Shown piece after piece: positions 15,146 to 23,017 of a stretch of DNA of 56,553 nucleotides; the first letter of the stretch is position 1, and each line of letters begins with the position of its first letter. The stretch spans positions 1-56,553 of the forward strand of contig JAOPYI010000075.1 of the NCBI GenBank assembly GCA_025964675.1, read 5' to 3'. The position numbers and the translations under genes were made by a program. The DNA is from Sphaerisporangium sp. (lineage in GTDB: Bacteria > Actinomycetota > Actinomycetes > Streptosporangiales > Streptosporangiaceae). The notes under the pieces were generated by a model. The model worked only from the letters and a program-made list of their open reading frames with translations. It was not told where the DNA came from and made no database searches.

Positions 15146-16142
15146 TGTCCCGCCTGCCGGCTGTGAGCGGTTGGTCCTCGCGGGTGATGTTCTCCGGCAA
15201 CTTGTCGTCGCGTAGCCCTCGCCATGACGGGTGGCGGAGCCTCCCGTCGTGCGTCCACTCCGCGTACTGCACCTCCCCGACCAGCGCAGGATCCACCCAG
15301 CGGGCGTCCCTGGCCTGCTCGCGGGGCACCGGTCCGTCGAAGGGGGACGTGGCCCGGGAAAGGGGGGCGAGGATCTCGCTGAGCTCCCGGAGCGTCTCCT
15401 CGGTGAACCCCGTGCCGACGTTGCCCGCGTAGAGGAGCTGATCGCCCTCGTGGACGCCGAGCAGCAGCGAGCCGATCGTCGAGGCCCGCCGCCCCCGTCC
15501 GGGCGTCCAGCCCCCGATGACGACCTCCTGCGCCCGGAAGTTCTTGACCTTGGTCCACTCCGGGGACCTCCTGCCGGGCCGGTACGGCGACTGCAGCCGC
15601 TTGGAGACGATGCCCTCCATGCCGAGCTGCCGGCTCAGATTCAGGGCGTGGGCGCCGTCGTCACGGAACCACGCGGGCACCTGCCACCGGGCGCCCGCCG
15701 ACACCACGCTCTCCAGCAGCTCCCTGCGCTGGACGTAGGGCAGGGCGATGGAGGGCTCGGTGCCGATGTGGAGGATGTCGAAGAGCATGTACGTCACCGG
15801 GACCGTCTGGGCGAGCTTCCGTACGCGCTCCTCGCGCCGCTGGTGCATGCGGGGCTGGAGGGCAGAGAAGCTCGGGCGGCCCGCCTCGTCGAAAGCGACG
15901 ATCTCCCCGTCCAGCACGACATCGTGGCCTCCCACCGCGCCGGCCAGGGCGTACAGCTCGGGGTAGGCGACCGTGATCTCCTTGCCGCTGCGGGAGACGA
16001 GCGTGAGGGCGGAGTCCTCGATGTACGCGAGGGCCCGCACGCCGTCCCACTTCATCTCGTGACCCCACGCGTCTTCCTCGCTCGGCGGCGGAAGCGGTCC
16101 GAGCTGGGCCAGCATCGGCGTGTAGGCAGGTAGTCCCCCCAT
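15108..16142 (-). CDS. ATP-dependent DNA ligase (LigD ligase-domain type)
   Basis: A 344-residue enzyme with motif I EMKWDGVRA (the lysine carries AMP) at about residues 29-37. It also has motif III/IIIa (YMLFDILH), motif IV (GMEGIVSKRLQSPYRPGRRS) and motif V (WTKVKNF), followed by an OB-fold (EVVIGGWTPGRGRRASTIGS). This is the stand-alone ligase domain used in bacterial end joining with Ku. No Ku gene is in the window; a stand-alone LigD polymerase domain lies at 54201. The C-terminal tail has a short tandem repeat (NITREDQP / DITREDEP) from a 16-base direct repeat at 15131 and 15174, which looks like a recent tail extension. Confidence 0.9.
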   Translation of the reverse strand: MGGLPAYTPMLAQLGPLPPPSEEDAWGHEMKWDGVRALAYIEDSALTLVSRSGKEITVAYPELYALAGAVGGHDVVLDGEIVAFDEAGRPSFSALQPRMHQRREERVRKLAQTVPVTYMLFDILHIGTEPSIALPYVQRRELLESVVSAGARWQVPAWFRDDGAHALNLSRQLGMEGIVSKRLQSPYRPGRRSPEWTKVKNFRAQEVVIGGWTPGRGRRASTIGSLLLGVHEGDQLLYAGNVGTGFTEETLRELSEILAPLSRATSPFDGPVPREQARDARWVDPALVGEVQYAEWTHDGRLRHPSWRGLRDDKLPENITREDQPLTAGRRDITREDEPPQLAG

Positions 16143-16371
16143 GGGCGCTTTCTTACCCGCTGCGGAGATCCGTACGGACCCCTACACCACCCCCGAGATT
16201 CAATTCCCATGTCGTCCGTCGTTTGCCCAAAAGGGATGCAATGTATAAACCGGAAGGGGACGTTCCAGTACATATCTGCTCACTGGGGGATCTGGGACGC
16301 GGTTGTTCCCATAGCGATCACAACTTTCATCGATAAACAGATTTAACAATTCGCATATATCATCACCGCTC

Positions 16372-17013
16372 GTGGCTAAAGGTGATCTTTCGAGCCCGTC
16401 GCTGGCCGACGATCTGTTCTTTGTCATGCACGACAACGTGACGGGTCGTACGCGACTACATCCCCGACTCGCGAGCCTGGGGCTGGCGGGCGCCGTCCTG
16501 GGTGACCTGATGCTCGCCGAGCGTGTCACTCTCGACCTCGCGTCGGGCCAGGACCGCCTCTACGCGACCGCCCGGGACGCCACTGGCGATCCGCTCACAC
16601 AGAGCGTGCTCGACCACGTCATCGTCGAGCCGCAACACCCGGTGGTCACCTGGCTCCTCTTCTTCGCCCGTACGATTTACGCCGACATCACGGCCAGGAT
16701 GATCGCCGCGAAACTGCTCAACCCGCCAGCAAGGCACCTATTGAAACAGCAGCCCCCGGCCCCAGTGAACACAAACACGGCCGCGTGGCCGCTCGCCCGC
16801 CTCAACCTCGCCGTCCAGCGGCGCGAGCCGCCCGTGGTCAGGGACTGCGTCCTCTACGGGCTCTTCGTCGCTACCGGCGGTGCCCAGCGGGCTCTGTGGG
16901 AGCACGATCCCGCGTTCGTGGCCGCCACGATTGCCATGCTTCCCGTACCGCTGCAGAGACTCATCGTTCAGACTGAGGTCGCCGTCGGTGAAGCCGTCAT
17001 CAGCCGTCGCTGA
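16372..17013 (+). CDS. GPP34 (GOLPH3-like) family phosphoprotein
   Basis: A 213-residue GPP34 protein. The family start SLADDLFFVMHDNVTGRTRL is clear, as are GAVLGDLMLAERVTLD and the late ALWEHDPAFVAATIAMLPVP. In eukaryotes the family binds phosphatidylinositol-4-phosphate at the Golgi. In actinomycetes it is abundant and mostly uncharacterised. The GTG at 16372 is the only start keeping the whole family domain, although no good ribosome site precedes it; the leader is AT-rich (about 16310-16370). It is followed 34 bases later by the permease gene, so co-transcription is likely. Confidence 0.85.
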   Translation: MAKGDLSSPSLADDLFFVMHDNVTGRTRLHPRLASLGLAGAVLGDLMLAERVTLDLASGQDRLYATARDATGDPLTQSVLDHVIVEPQHPVVTWLLFFARTIYADITARMIAAKLLNPPARHLLKQQPPAPVNTNTAAWPLARLNLAVQRREPPVVRDCVLYGLFVATGGAQRALWEHDPAFVAATIAMLPVPLQRLIVQTEVAVGEAVISRR

Positions 17014-17047
17014 CCCCCCTCCCCACCCCCATCTCACGGAGTTCCGG

Positions 17048-18520
17048 ATGTCTCTCACAGAGCAACGGCCCAGCGCCGTTTCCGCCGCACTGGCCAAGGA
17101 TCGGCTCGGTGTCCCATCGGTCGTGTTCTTCGTCATCTCCGCAGCGGCGCCGCTGATGGTCGTCGCGGGTTCGGTCCCGACGGCGTACACGGTGACGGGC
17201 GTCATCGGTGTGCCGTTCGCGTTCCTGATGCTGGGCGCGATCTTCGCGCTCTTCGCTGTCGGGTACGTGACGATGGCGAGGCACGTCGTGAACGCGGGCG
17301 CGTTCTACGCCTACGCCGCCCAAGGGCTCGGCCGGACGCAGGGGGTGGCGACCGCGTGGGTGGCACTGCTGGCCTACAACGCGCTGCAGCTGGGCCTCTA
17401 CGGCATCATCGGGTCGGCGGCCGAGCCGCTGCTCCTCGACTGGTTCGGCGCCTCGCCCGCGTGGTGGGTGATCGCGCTGGTGGCGTGGGCGCTGACCGGC
17501 CTGCTCGGCCTGCTGCGGGTGGACGTCAACGGCAAGATCCTCTCTGTCCTGCTGGTCAGCGAGATCGCCGTCGTCCTGGTGTTCGACATCGGTGACCTGT
17601 TCCACGCCGCCCCTAGCGGCATCAGCTTCGAGGGCTTCACCCCCGGCTCGCTGTTCGTGCCCGGCGTGGGCGCCGCGCTCGCCACCGTCGTCGCGGGGTT
17701 CGCCGGCATCGAGTCCTCGGTGGTCTTCGCCGAGGAGTCCAAGGACCGCAACAGGACCGTGCCCATTGCCACCTACCTGGGCATCGCGATCATCGCGGTT
17801 CTGTACGCGATCTCCGCCTGGGCCCAGACGGTGCCGACCGGGCCGGACGGAATCGTCAAGGCGGCGTCCGAGCAGGGGCCCATGCTGATCTTCAATCAGG
17901 CGGCCGCCCACATGGGCTCCACCGTCGCGACGATCGGCTCCGTGCTGTTCGTGACCAGCAGCATCGCCTGCATGATCGCCTTCCACAACACTACGGCGCG
18001 CTACATCTTCGCCCTGGGCCGCGAGAACGTGCTCCCCTCGGTGTTCGGGCGCACCTCGGCCCGCACCGCCGCTCCGACGGCTGGATCGGTGCTGCAGACG
18101 GCGCTTGGGCTGATCGTGATTACCGTCTACGCGATCTTCGGCCTCGATCCGGTCACGAAGCTGTTCTTCACTTTCGGCGCGTTCGGTGGCCTCGGGCTGC
18201 TGACCCTGCTCACCGTCACCTCGATCGCGGTGATCGTGTTCTTCTCCCGGAACCCCTCGGGGGAGACGGCGTGGCGGACGCGCATCGCCCCGGCCCTGGC
18301 GGCCCTGGCGCTATGCGCGATCATCGCGCTGACGCTGATCAACTTCGACACGGTCCTCGGGGTCGCGTCCGACTCGGTTATCCGCTGGATCCTGCCCGGC
18401 ATCTTCGTCGTCGCGATGGTCTTTGGCGTCGCGTGGGCTCGTGTGCTGAAGGTGACCAGGCCGGAGGTGTACGCCAACATCGGCTTCGGCGCGCAGGCCG
18501 TCAGCGGAGGCTCCAAGTGA
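17048..18520 (+). CDS. APC-superfamily amino acid permease
   Basis: A 490-residue transporter with about 12 membrane segments. It starts RLGVPSVVFFVISAAAPLMV and shows the APC helix-1 break with GSVPTAYTVTG. Later signatures include GAFYAYAAQGLGRTQGVATA and GFAGIESSVVFAEESKDRNR (the consensus amphipathic loop), then TVPIATYLGIAIIAV. It imports amino acids or amines across the cytoplasmic membrane; the substrate is unknown. The ATG at 17048, after CACGGAG, was chosen over longer frames that run into the GPP34 gene. It overlaps the next gene by four bases. Confidence 0.9.
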   Translation: MSLTEQRPSAVSAALAKDRLGVPSVVFFVISAAAPLMVVAGSVPTAYTVTGVIGVPFAFLMLGAIFALFAVGYVTMARHVVNAGAFYAYAAQGLGRTQGVATAWVALLAYNALQLGLYGIIGSAAEPLLLDWFGASPAWWVIALVAWALTGLLGLLRVDVNGKILSVLLVSEIAVVLVFDIGDLFHAAPSGISFEGFTPGSLFVPGVGAALATVVAGFAGIESSVVFAEESKDRNRTVPIATYLGIAIIAVLYAISAWAQTVPTGPDGIVKAASEQGPMLIFNQAAAHMGSTVATIGSVLFVTSSIACMIAFHNTTARYIFALGRENVLPSVFGRTSARTAAPTAGSVLQTALGLIVITVYAIFGLDPVTKLFFTFGAFGGLGLLTLLTVTSIAVIVFFSRNPSGETAWRTRIAPALAALALCAIIALTLINFDTVLGVASDSVIRWILPGIFVVAMVFGVAWARVLKVTRPEVYANIGFGAQAVSGGSK

Positions 18521-19158
18521 CGGCCAAGATCACCCCGATGACGGACGCGGCCGTGGCCGGCGAGATCATCGCCGACACGTTCAGCCTCGATGCGATCACC
18601 AGTTGGCTCATCCCGCCGGTGCAGGACCGGCTGCCGATCCAGCGGCGGTTCTTCACCATGCACGCCGCGCACGCGCTCGACCACGGCGACGTCTACGGGA
18701 TCCACGAGTCAGGCGAGCTCGCCGGGGTCGCGGTCTGGTTCACCGCACCGTTCCCCGAGATCCCCGGCCAGGACGAGGCGATCGCCTCCTTCGCCGGGGA
18801 ACACGCCGAACGCTTCGGCATCCTCGGCCGGCAGATGGACAAGCTCCACCCGCACGAGCCGCACCACCACCTGGCGTTCATCGCCCTGGTACGAGGGCGA
18901 ACCGGCCGCGGCCTCGGCAGCCTGCTGCTGGAGGAGCACCACCGGCGGCTCGACGCCCAAGGGATGCCGGCCTACCTGGAGGCCAGCAGTGAGGCGAGCC
19001 GCCGGCTCTATCTCCGGCACGGCTACGTGGACATGCCCGAGCTGCTCCGGCTGCCCGAGGGTCCGGTCATGTATCCGATGTGGCGCGCGCCGTTCGTCCG
19101 CGTCGACCGACTGGCCGACGGCCATGTTGAGGAGAACGGTCTAGGCGCCCTCGAGTGA
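18517..19158 (+). CDS. GNAT-family N-acetyltransferase
   Basis: A 213-residue acetyltransferase. The acetyl-CoA motif is HHLAFIALVRGRTGRGLGSL (R-G-R-T-G-R-G-L-G) with LLEEHHRRLDAQGMPAYLEA after it and RRLYLRHGYVDM near the C-terminus. It starts with a GTG that overlaps the permease stop, so the two are translationally coupled. This suggests acetylation of the transported amine or amino acid, which is inference. An alternative start at ATG 18538 would remove only a few residues. Confidence 0.87.
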   Translation: MTAKITPMTDAAVAGEIIADTFSLDAITSWLIPPVQDRLPIQRRFFTMHAAHALDHGDVYGIHESGELAGVAVWFTAPFPEIPGQDEAIASFAGEHAERFGILGRQMDKLHPHEPHHHLAFIALVRGRTGRGLGSLLLEEHHRRLDAQGMPAYLEASSEASRRLYLRHGYVDMPELLRLPEGPVMYPMWRAPFVRVDRLADGHVEENGLGALE

Positions 19159-19296
19159 TCAGCCGGAGAAACGGGTGGAAGGCCCGCCATCCTGGAAGTA
19201 CTGCACGATGGCGCAGGAATCGCTCCGGACAAACGTCGAGCGGCTGGTCGGGGGGCTGCCGCTCGCCCATCAACTCATCAGCCCGGGCCTCACCAC

Positions 19297-20682
19297 TCAT
19301 GCGGATACAGCAGGCGCCACAGGCAACCGAAGCACAAAACGAGCGCCACGCGGGCTGTCCTCGATGGTGAGGCTGCCGCCGCTCATCTCGGCGATCTGCC
19401 GGGCGATCGCCAAGCCCAGGCCGGTGCCCCCGGGGTCCTTCTCGCGGCTGTCTCTCAGCCGGACGAACCGTTGGAAGACGCTGTCGCGCTTGTCGCGGGG
19501 AATTCCTGCGCCGTCGTCCAGCACTTCCAGGATCGCGACGCCGGCCGGGGACCGCGGATCACCCGCCTGCCCGTTGTCCTGCCGGCACACCTTGATGGTG
19601 ATCGCGGAATCGGCGTGCCGTTCGGCGTTGCTGACCAGGTTGTCCAGCAGCCTGGCCAACCGCAGCCAGTCGCCCAGCACCGCCACGCCAGGCTCGATCT
19701 CGCAGCGGATCTGCTTGGTGGAGGAAAGGCGGTTGTCCACTTCGGCGGTGACCAACTGTGCCAGGCAGACACGGTCGCGGGCACAGGGCATCCCCGAGTC
19801 CAGGCGGGCAAGGATCAGCAGGTCGCTGATGATCGCCTGCAGCCGGTCCAGGTTGGCGAGCAAGGTCTTTCCCGTGGTGTTGGCGATGGTTTGCTCTGGC
19901 GCGAGCATGGCGTCCTCCACCTCGACGCGCATGGCGGTGATCGGGCTGCGCAGGTCGTGGGAGGCATCCGAGGCGAACCGGCGCTGCTGCTCCACAGCCG
20001 CCTGCAGCCGCTCGAGGGTGTGGTTGACGCTTTCGGCGAGTTCGTGGAGCTCGTCCTGGTGCTGGGGGATCGGCACCCTGCGTCCCAGGCAGGTGGTGTT
20101 GATCTCGTCCAACTCCGATCGGATGGCGCCCACCGGCTTCAAGGATCCCCCGACGATCCGGTAGGTGCCGTAGGTGATGAGGGAGGTGAGGATGACCACT
20201 ATGCCGAAGAGCAGCGTTGCCAGTTGGGGATGGACCAGCGGTGGGACGACCGGGGCGGCACTGTAGACGGTCAAGGTCTGGCCGGCGCGGTTGGCCTGCT
20301 GGGCGACCACGATGTCGCATTCATCATGAGGGAAGACGCGGTCGCATACGACGGCGCTGTTCCTGGAGTCCTGGGGCGTGAAGGCAGCCATGCGGGGCTT
20401 GCCTTGTAGCTCCTTGCTGGCCGCGACGACCCTTCCTTGGGAGTCCACCACTTGGAGGTGACGGATCTGGCTGTGCGCGATGGGATTGTGGAGCGTGCCT
20501 CGTTCGACCATGTAAACCACACGTTGGGTCGCGGCGGCCACTTCGTTGGTGAGGTACTGGGTGGCGAGCCGATGGATGGCGATCGTGAGCACCGTGGCGC
20601 ACAGCGCGCACAGCACAGCGGCCGCCACGCCGGCGAACACCGTGAAGCGGGTTCTGATCGGCCATTGCGGCCGCGGACGCAT
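19297..20682 (-). CDS. Orphan membrane sensor histidine kinase
   Basis: A 461-residue kinase. Helix 1 lies at about 14-36, then an extracytoplasmic domain of about 110 residues containing two cysteines (VVCDRVFPHDECD) that could form a disulfide. Helix 2 is at 152-172, followed by HAMP (SLKPVGAIRSELDEI). HisKA reads FASDASHDLRSPIT with His at about 242. The ATP domain has the N box (LLDNLVSNAERHAD), G1 (VLDDGAGIPRDKRD) and G2 (GGTGLGLAIARQIA). No response regulator is adjacent. The ATG at 20682 was preferred to 20712 because the arginine-rich start before the first helix is typical. Confidence 0.92.
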   Translation of the reverse strand: MRPRPQWPIRTRFTVFAGVAAAVLCALCATVLTIAIHRLATQYLTNEVAAATQRVVYMVERGTLHNPIAHSQIRHLQVVDSQGRVVAASKELQGKPRMAAFTPQDSRNSAVVCDRVFPHDECDIVVAQQANRAGQTLTVYSAAPVVPPLVHPQLATLLFGIVVILTSLITYGTYRIVGGSLKPVGAIRSELDEINTTCLGRRVPIPQHQDELHELAESVNHTLERLQAAVEQQRRFASDASHDLRSPITAMRVEVEDAMLAPEQTIANTTGKTLLANLDRLQAIISDLLILARLDSGMPCARDRVCLAQLVTAEVDNRLSSTKQIRCEIEPGVAVLGDWLRLARLLDNLVSNAERHADSAITIKVCRQDNGQAGDPRSPAGVAILEVLDDGAGIPRDKRDSVFQRFVRLRDSREKDPGGTGLGLAIARQIAEMSGGSLTIEDSPRGARFVLRLPVAPAVSA

Positions 20683-20968
20683 AGCGAAACCCCTGATACC
20701 AGTCGACCACATCGGTGGCAGAGGCCGGTGGCGGGGTCAGCCGTACCGGCGGCCTGTGGTGATGCCCTTGGTGAAGCGCGCGGCCGCGCAGTAGCCGGCC
20801 TCAGTCGCGGACGTCGAACGGCGGTGTGCCGTTGCCGACGGTGGCCGGCCCCAGGTAGTAGCCGTGGAAGGCAGATCACGGAAGTTCCGGATGCGCGGCA
20901 GCAGGTTCGGTTGATAGCGTTGACCCTAGATGCGCCTTGGTGGCAACTCACCAGCAAGGAGGCGAGTC

Positions 20969-21403
20969 ATGGCCGATGTTCTAGAGGTCAAGGAAAAGCT
21001 GCTCGAGGCTCTGAATGATCACGACATCAATCGGGTACTCGAGTGCTTCACTCCAGAGGCCGTCTTGGTCACGCCTGTGGGGGTAGCTGAGGGCCATGAG
21101 CAGATCGCCTGGTACTACGAGCATCTTCTCAGCGGTTTCGCAGACATGCGTATCGTCGCTTGGCAGGTCCTGACCGCTGGCGAGTCCGCGCACACCGAAT
21201 GGACGATCACCGGCACCCATACCGGGCCCTTCCTGATGCCCGATGGCCGCGAAATGGATGGAACCGGCCGTCACGTCGCCATTCGCGGTTCGGGCGCGTG
21301 CACGATCGAAAACGGCAAGATCATCACTGACAGGGAGTACTACGACCAGCTGGAGCTGTACACCCAGCTCGGCCTCTGTCTTGCCGCTACCACGTGCGCC
21401 TGA
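20969..21403 (+). CDS. SnoaL-like / NTF2-fold protein
   Basis: A 144-residue alpha+beta-barrel protein: VKEKLLEALNDHDINRVLEC begins the helical start, then FTPEAVLVTPVGVAEGHEQI, then TEWTITGTHTGPFLMPDGRE and IENGKIITDREYYDQLELYT. This order is characteristic of SnoaL-like polyketide-cyclase or ester-cyclase proteins, a fold also used for binding small molecules with no catalysis. No polyketide genes are nearby, so the function is open. The ATG at 20969 follows AAGGAGGCGAGTC, a strong ribosome site. It faces away from the orphan kinase. Confidence 0.85.
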   Translation: MADVLEVKEKLLEALNDHDINRVLECFTPEAVLVTPVGVAEGHEQIAWYYEHLLSGFADMRIVAWQVLTAGESAHTEWTITGTHTGPFLMPDGREMDGTGRHVAIRGSGACTIENGKIITDREYYDQLELYTQLGLCLAATTCA

Positions 21404-21690
21404 TTCCGTCGCCCGCCGTCGAACTCCAGATCGAGCGGGACGTCGGCGGGGGTGAGGTCGGGTCGTGGGCGTAGGACTCGGACAGGGTGGCGCCAGCGGC
21501 CATGCCCGGTGGCGACGTCCACCTCGATCTCGACGACCAGGTCGGGGCGGACGCGAATGTAATTGAGGGTTTCATGCTTGCCGTGCACTCCCGCCCACCC
21601 GGACGGCAGTTGCGCCGGCACGGATGCTCGGGTCCGGCCGCGACGACCAGGAGATCCCTCGGAACGCCGAGATCACCGTACTTCTGAGCG
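21400..21690 (-). pseudogene. 3' relic of an ATP-dependent DNA ligase
   Basis: The minus strand carries the C-terminal OB-fold end of a ligase: NYIRVRPDLVVEIEVDV, then GRWRHPVRVLRPRPDLTPAD, preceded by PAQLPSGWAGVHGKHETL. Upstream the sense continues in another frame with LLVVAAGPEHP, so there is a frameshift before the body of the protein is lost altogether. No nucleotidyltransferase motif I lies beyond it. The region from about 21690 to 22019 holds no further recognisable gene and is less GC-rich than average. Confidence 0.65.
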
Positions 21691-22019
21691 GCCTTATGAG
21701 TCCATTTCGTGGGACACCCTCTGAAGGTCTCTAGGCCGCCACCTCGTGTCGGCAGGCAGGTCGGTGACGCGGCGTTCGGGTACCACCCGCAAGCCACCAT
21801 TTCGGTACTGACTATGCCAATTGTTACGTGGGGATCGCAGGGCACGATAGCGTCTCGCGGTATTGGATTGGAATGTACAACTCTCGTATCGACATATTTG
21901 CTTCACGATAACCGCACCAACATGCTCGGCATGATCCATGCGGGTATCTTCTCGCTGCACCATCACGGTGCCACAGGAGGAATCCGATTTTTCATAATAT
22001 CGATTCGCATGGATGTGAC

Positions 22020-22601
22020 ATGCTTTCTCGCATTAACAGATGGGCTCTAAGCGTCCCACCGGGTAAGTGGTCCTTGGCTCTCGCTGTCACGACGGCCCTG
22101 GCCGGGGTCATCCTGCCCTGGTCATATCAGTCGCCTGCGAACGCTGGCGGAACCAAAATGGCACCCACGCACCAAAACTCACTTCTCGGCACACAGAAGC
22201 AGTGCAGGAAATCAAGCTGCTCATACAGGAGCAGTCCCTGCTGCCACCACAAGACGAACTGCCGCACGTGCGAGGGCCCGCAGGGTCCGCCCGGGACGCA
22301 GGGTCCTCAGGGCCTGCCGGGGGCGGCGGGTCAGCCTGGGCCGCCGGGAATCTCGGGCTACGAGCAAGTATCCGGAGATCCGCGAACGTGTGGTTCACCT
22401 TCGTCGGGCTGCACCGCTCTAGTGGTTTGCCCTGGAGCGAAAAGGCCACTCGGCGGCGGCTGGACCTCCAACTTCGCTAGCGATATATCGGTCACACATA
22501 GCCAGGCGTTTTCGAATGGTTGGATGGTCATCTTCGCCAACAACAGCGGTGGAGACCGAACTGTGATTGCGTCTGCCGTTTGCGCAAACGTCTCGCCCTG
22601 A
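22020..22601 (+). CDS. Secreted collagen-like repeat protein
   Basis: A 193-residue protein from an ATG at 22020. An N-terminal signal (KWSLALAVTTALAGVILPW) is followed by a likely cleavage after SPANA (about residue 42). A cysteine-rich segment holds six Cys between 62 and 84. Then come nine perfect Gly-X-Y triplets from 86 to 112 (GPQGPPGTQGPQGLPG and onward). The C-terminal ~80 residues (from SGYEQVSGDPRTC) contain further cysteines and end in a beta-rich globular-looking part. Collagen-like stretches form trimeric helices in bacterial surface proteins. The gene is less GC-rich than its neighbours, and no anchor or sortase signal is visible. Confidence 0.72.
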   Translation: MLSRINRWALSVPPGKWSLALAVTTALAGVILPWSYQSPANAGGTKMAPTHQNSLLGTQKQCRKSSCSYRSSPCCHHKTNCRTCEGPQGPPGTQGPQGLPGAAGQPGPPGISGYEQVSGDPRTCGSPSSGCTALVVCPGAKRPLGGGWTSNFASDISVTHSQAFSNGWMVIFANNSGGDRTVIASAVCANVSP

Positions 22602-22742
22602 CTCGCCAGATAACCGCGGCGACCCGATGACTCGGATCAAACCGTGTAGCGCGCCGGCCCCTGCGGAGCAACCTCCACCACAGGGATCGGCGTCTGGCAC
22701 CGGTTACCGGGGCGGCGCCCCTTCGCGGCTCAGTGCCTCGGG

Positions 22743-22961
22743 GTGGCGGGTACAGCGGCTACCCGACAGCGCTCAGCGCTCGGAGAGCTTGCTGCGCAGC
22801 CGGTCGCGTACTGGACCGGGGTGGCCTACGAGGAGATCATCGGATTCATCCGGCGACAGCAGGCCGAGCTCGGGTTTACCCAGCCGCAGTACTGGATGCT
22901 CCGGCATCTGTCGAAGAACCACCTGGAGTTCATCGCGGCCGTGATTCTGCCGCACGTCTGA
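22743..22961 (+). pseudogene. Truncated MarR-type regulator
   Basis: The frame reads LGELAAQPVAYWTGVAYEEI, then IGFIRRQQAELGFTQPQYWM and LRHLSKN. These are the N-terminal dimerisation helix and first DNA-binding helix of actinobacterial MarR proteins, where AAQPxGYWxGxAH and TQPQ(W/Y)W are typical. After LSKN the sequence diverges and stops at 72 residues, losing the recognition helix and wing. It is cut just before the RNA repair genes. Other frames between 22602 and 23017 show nothing else. Confidence 0.6.
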
Positions 22962-23017
22962 GCAACGTGCCGGAATACAGTGGCTGGTTGATCGCCGATA
23001 GGGAAAAATCGGGCAGC

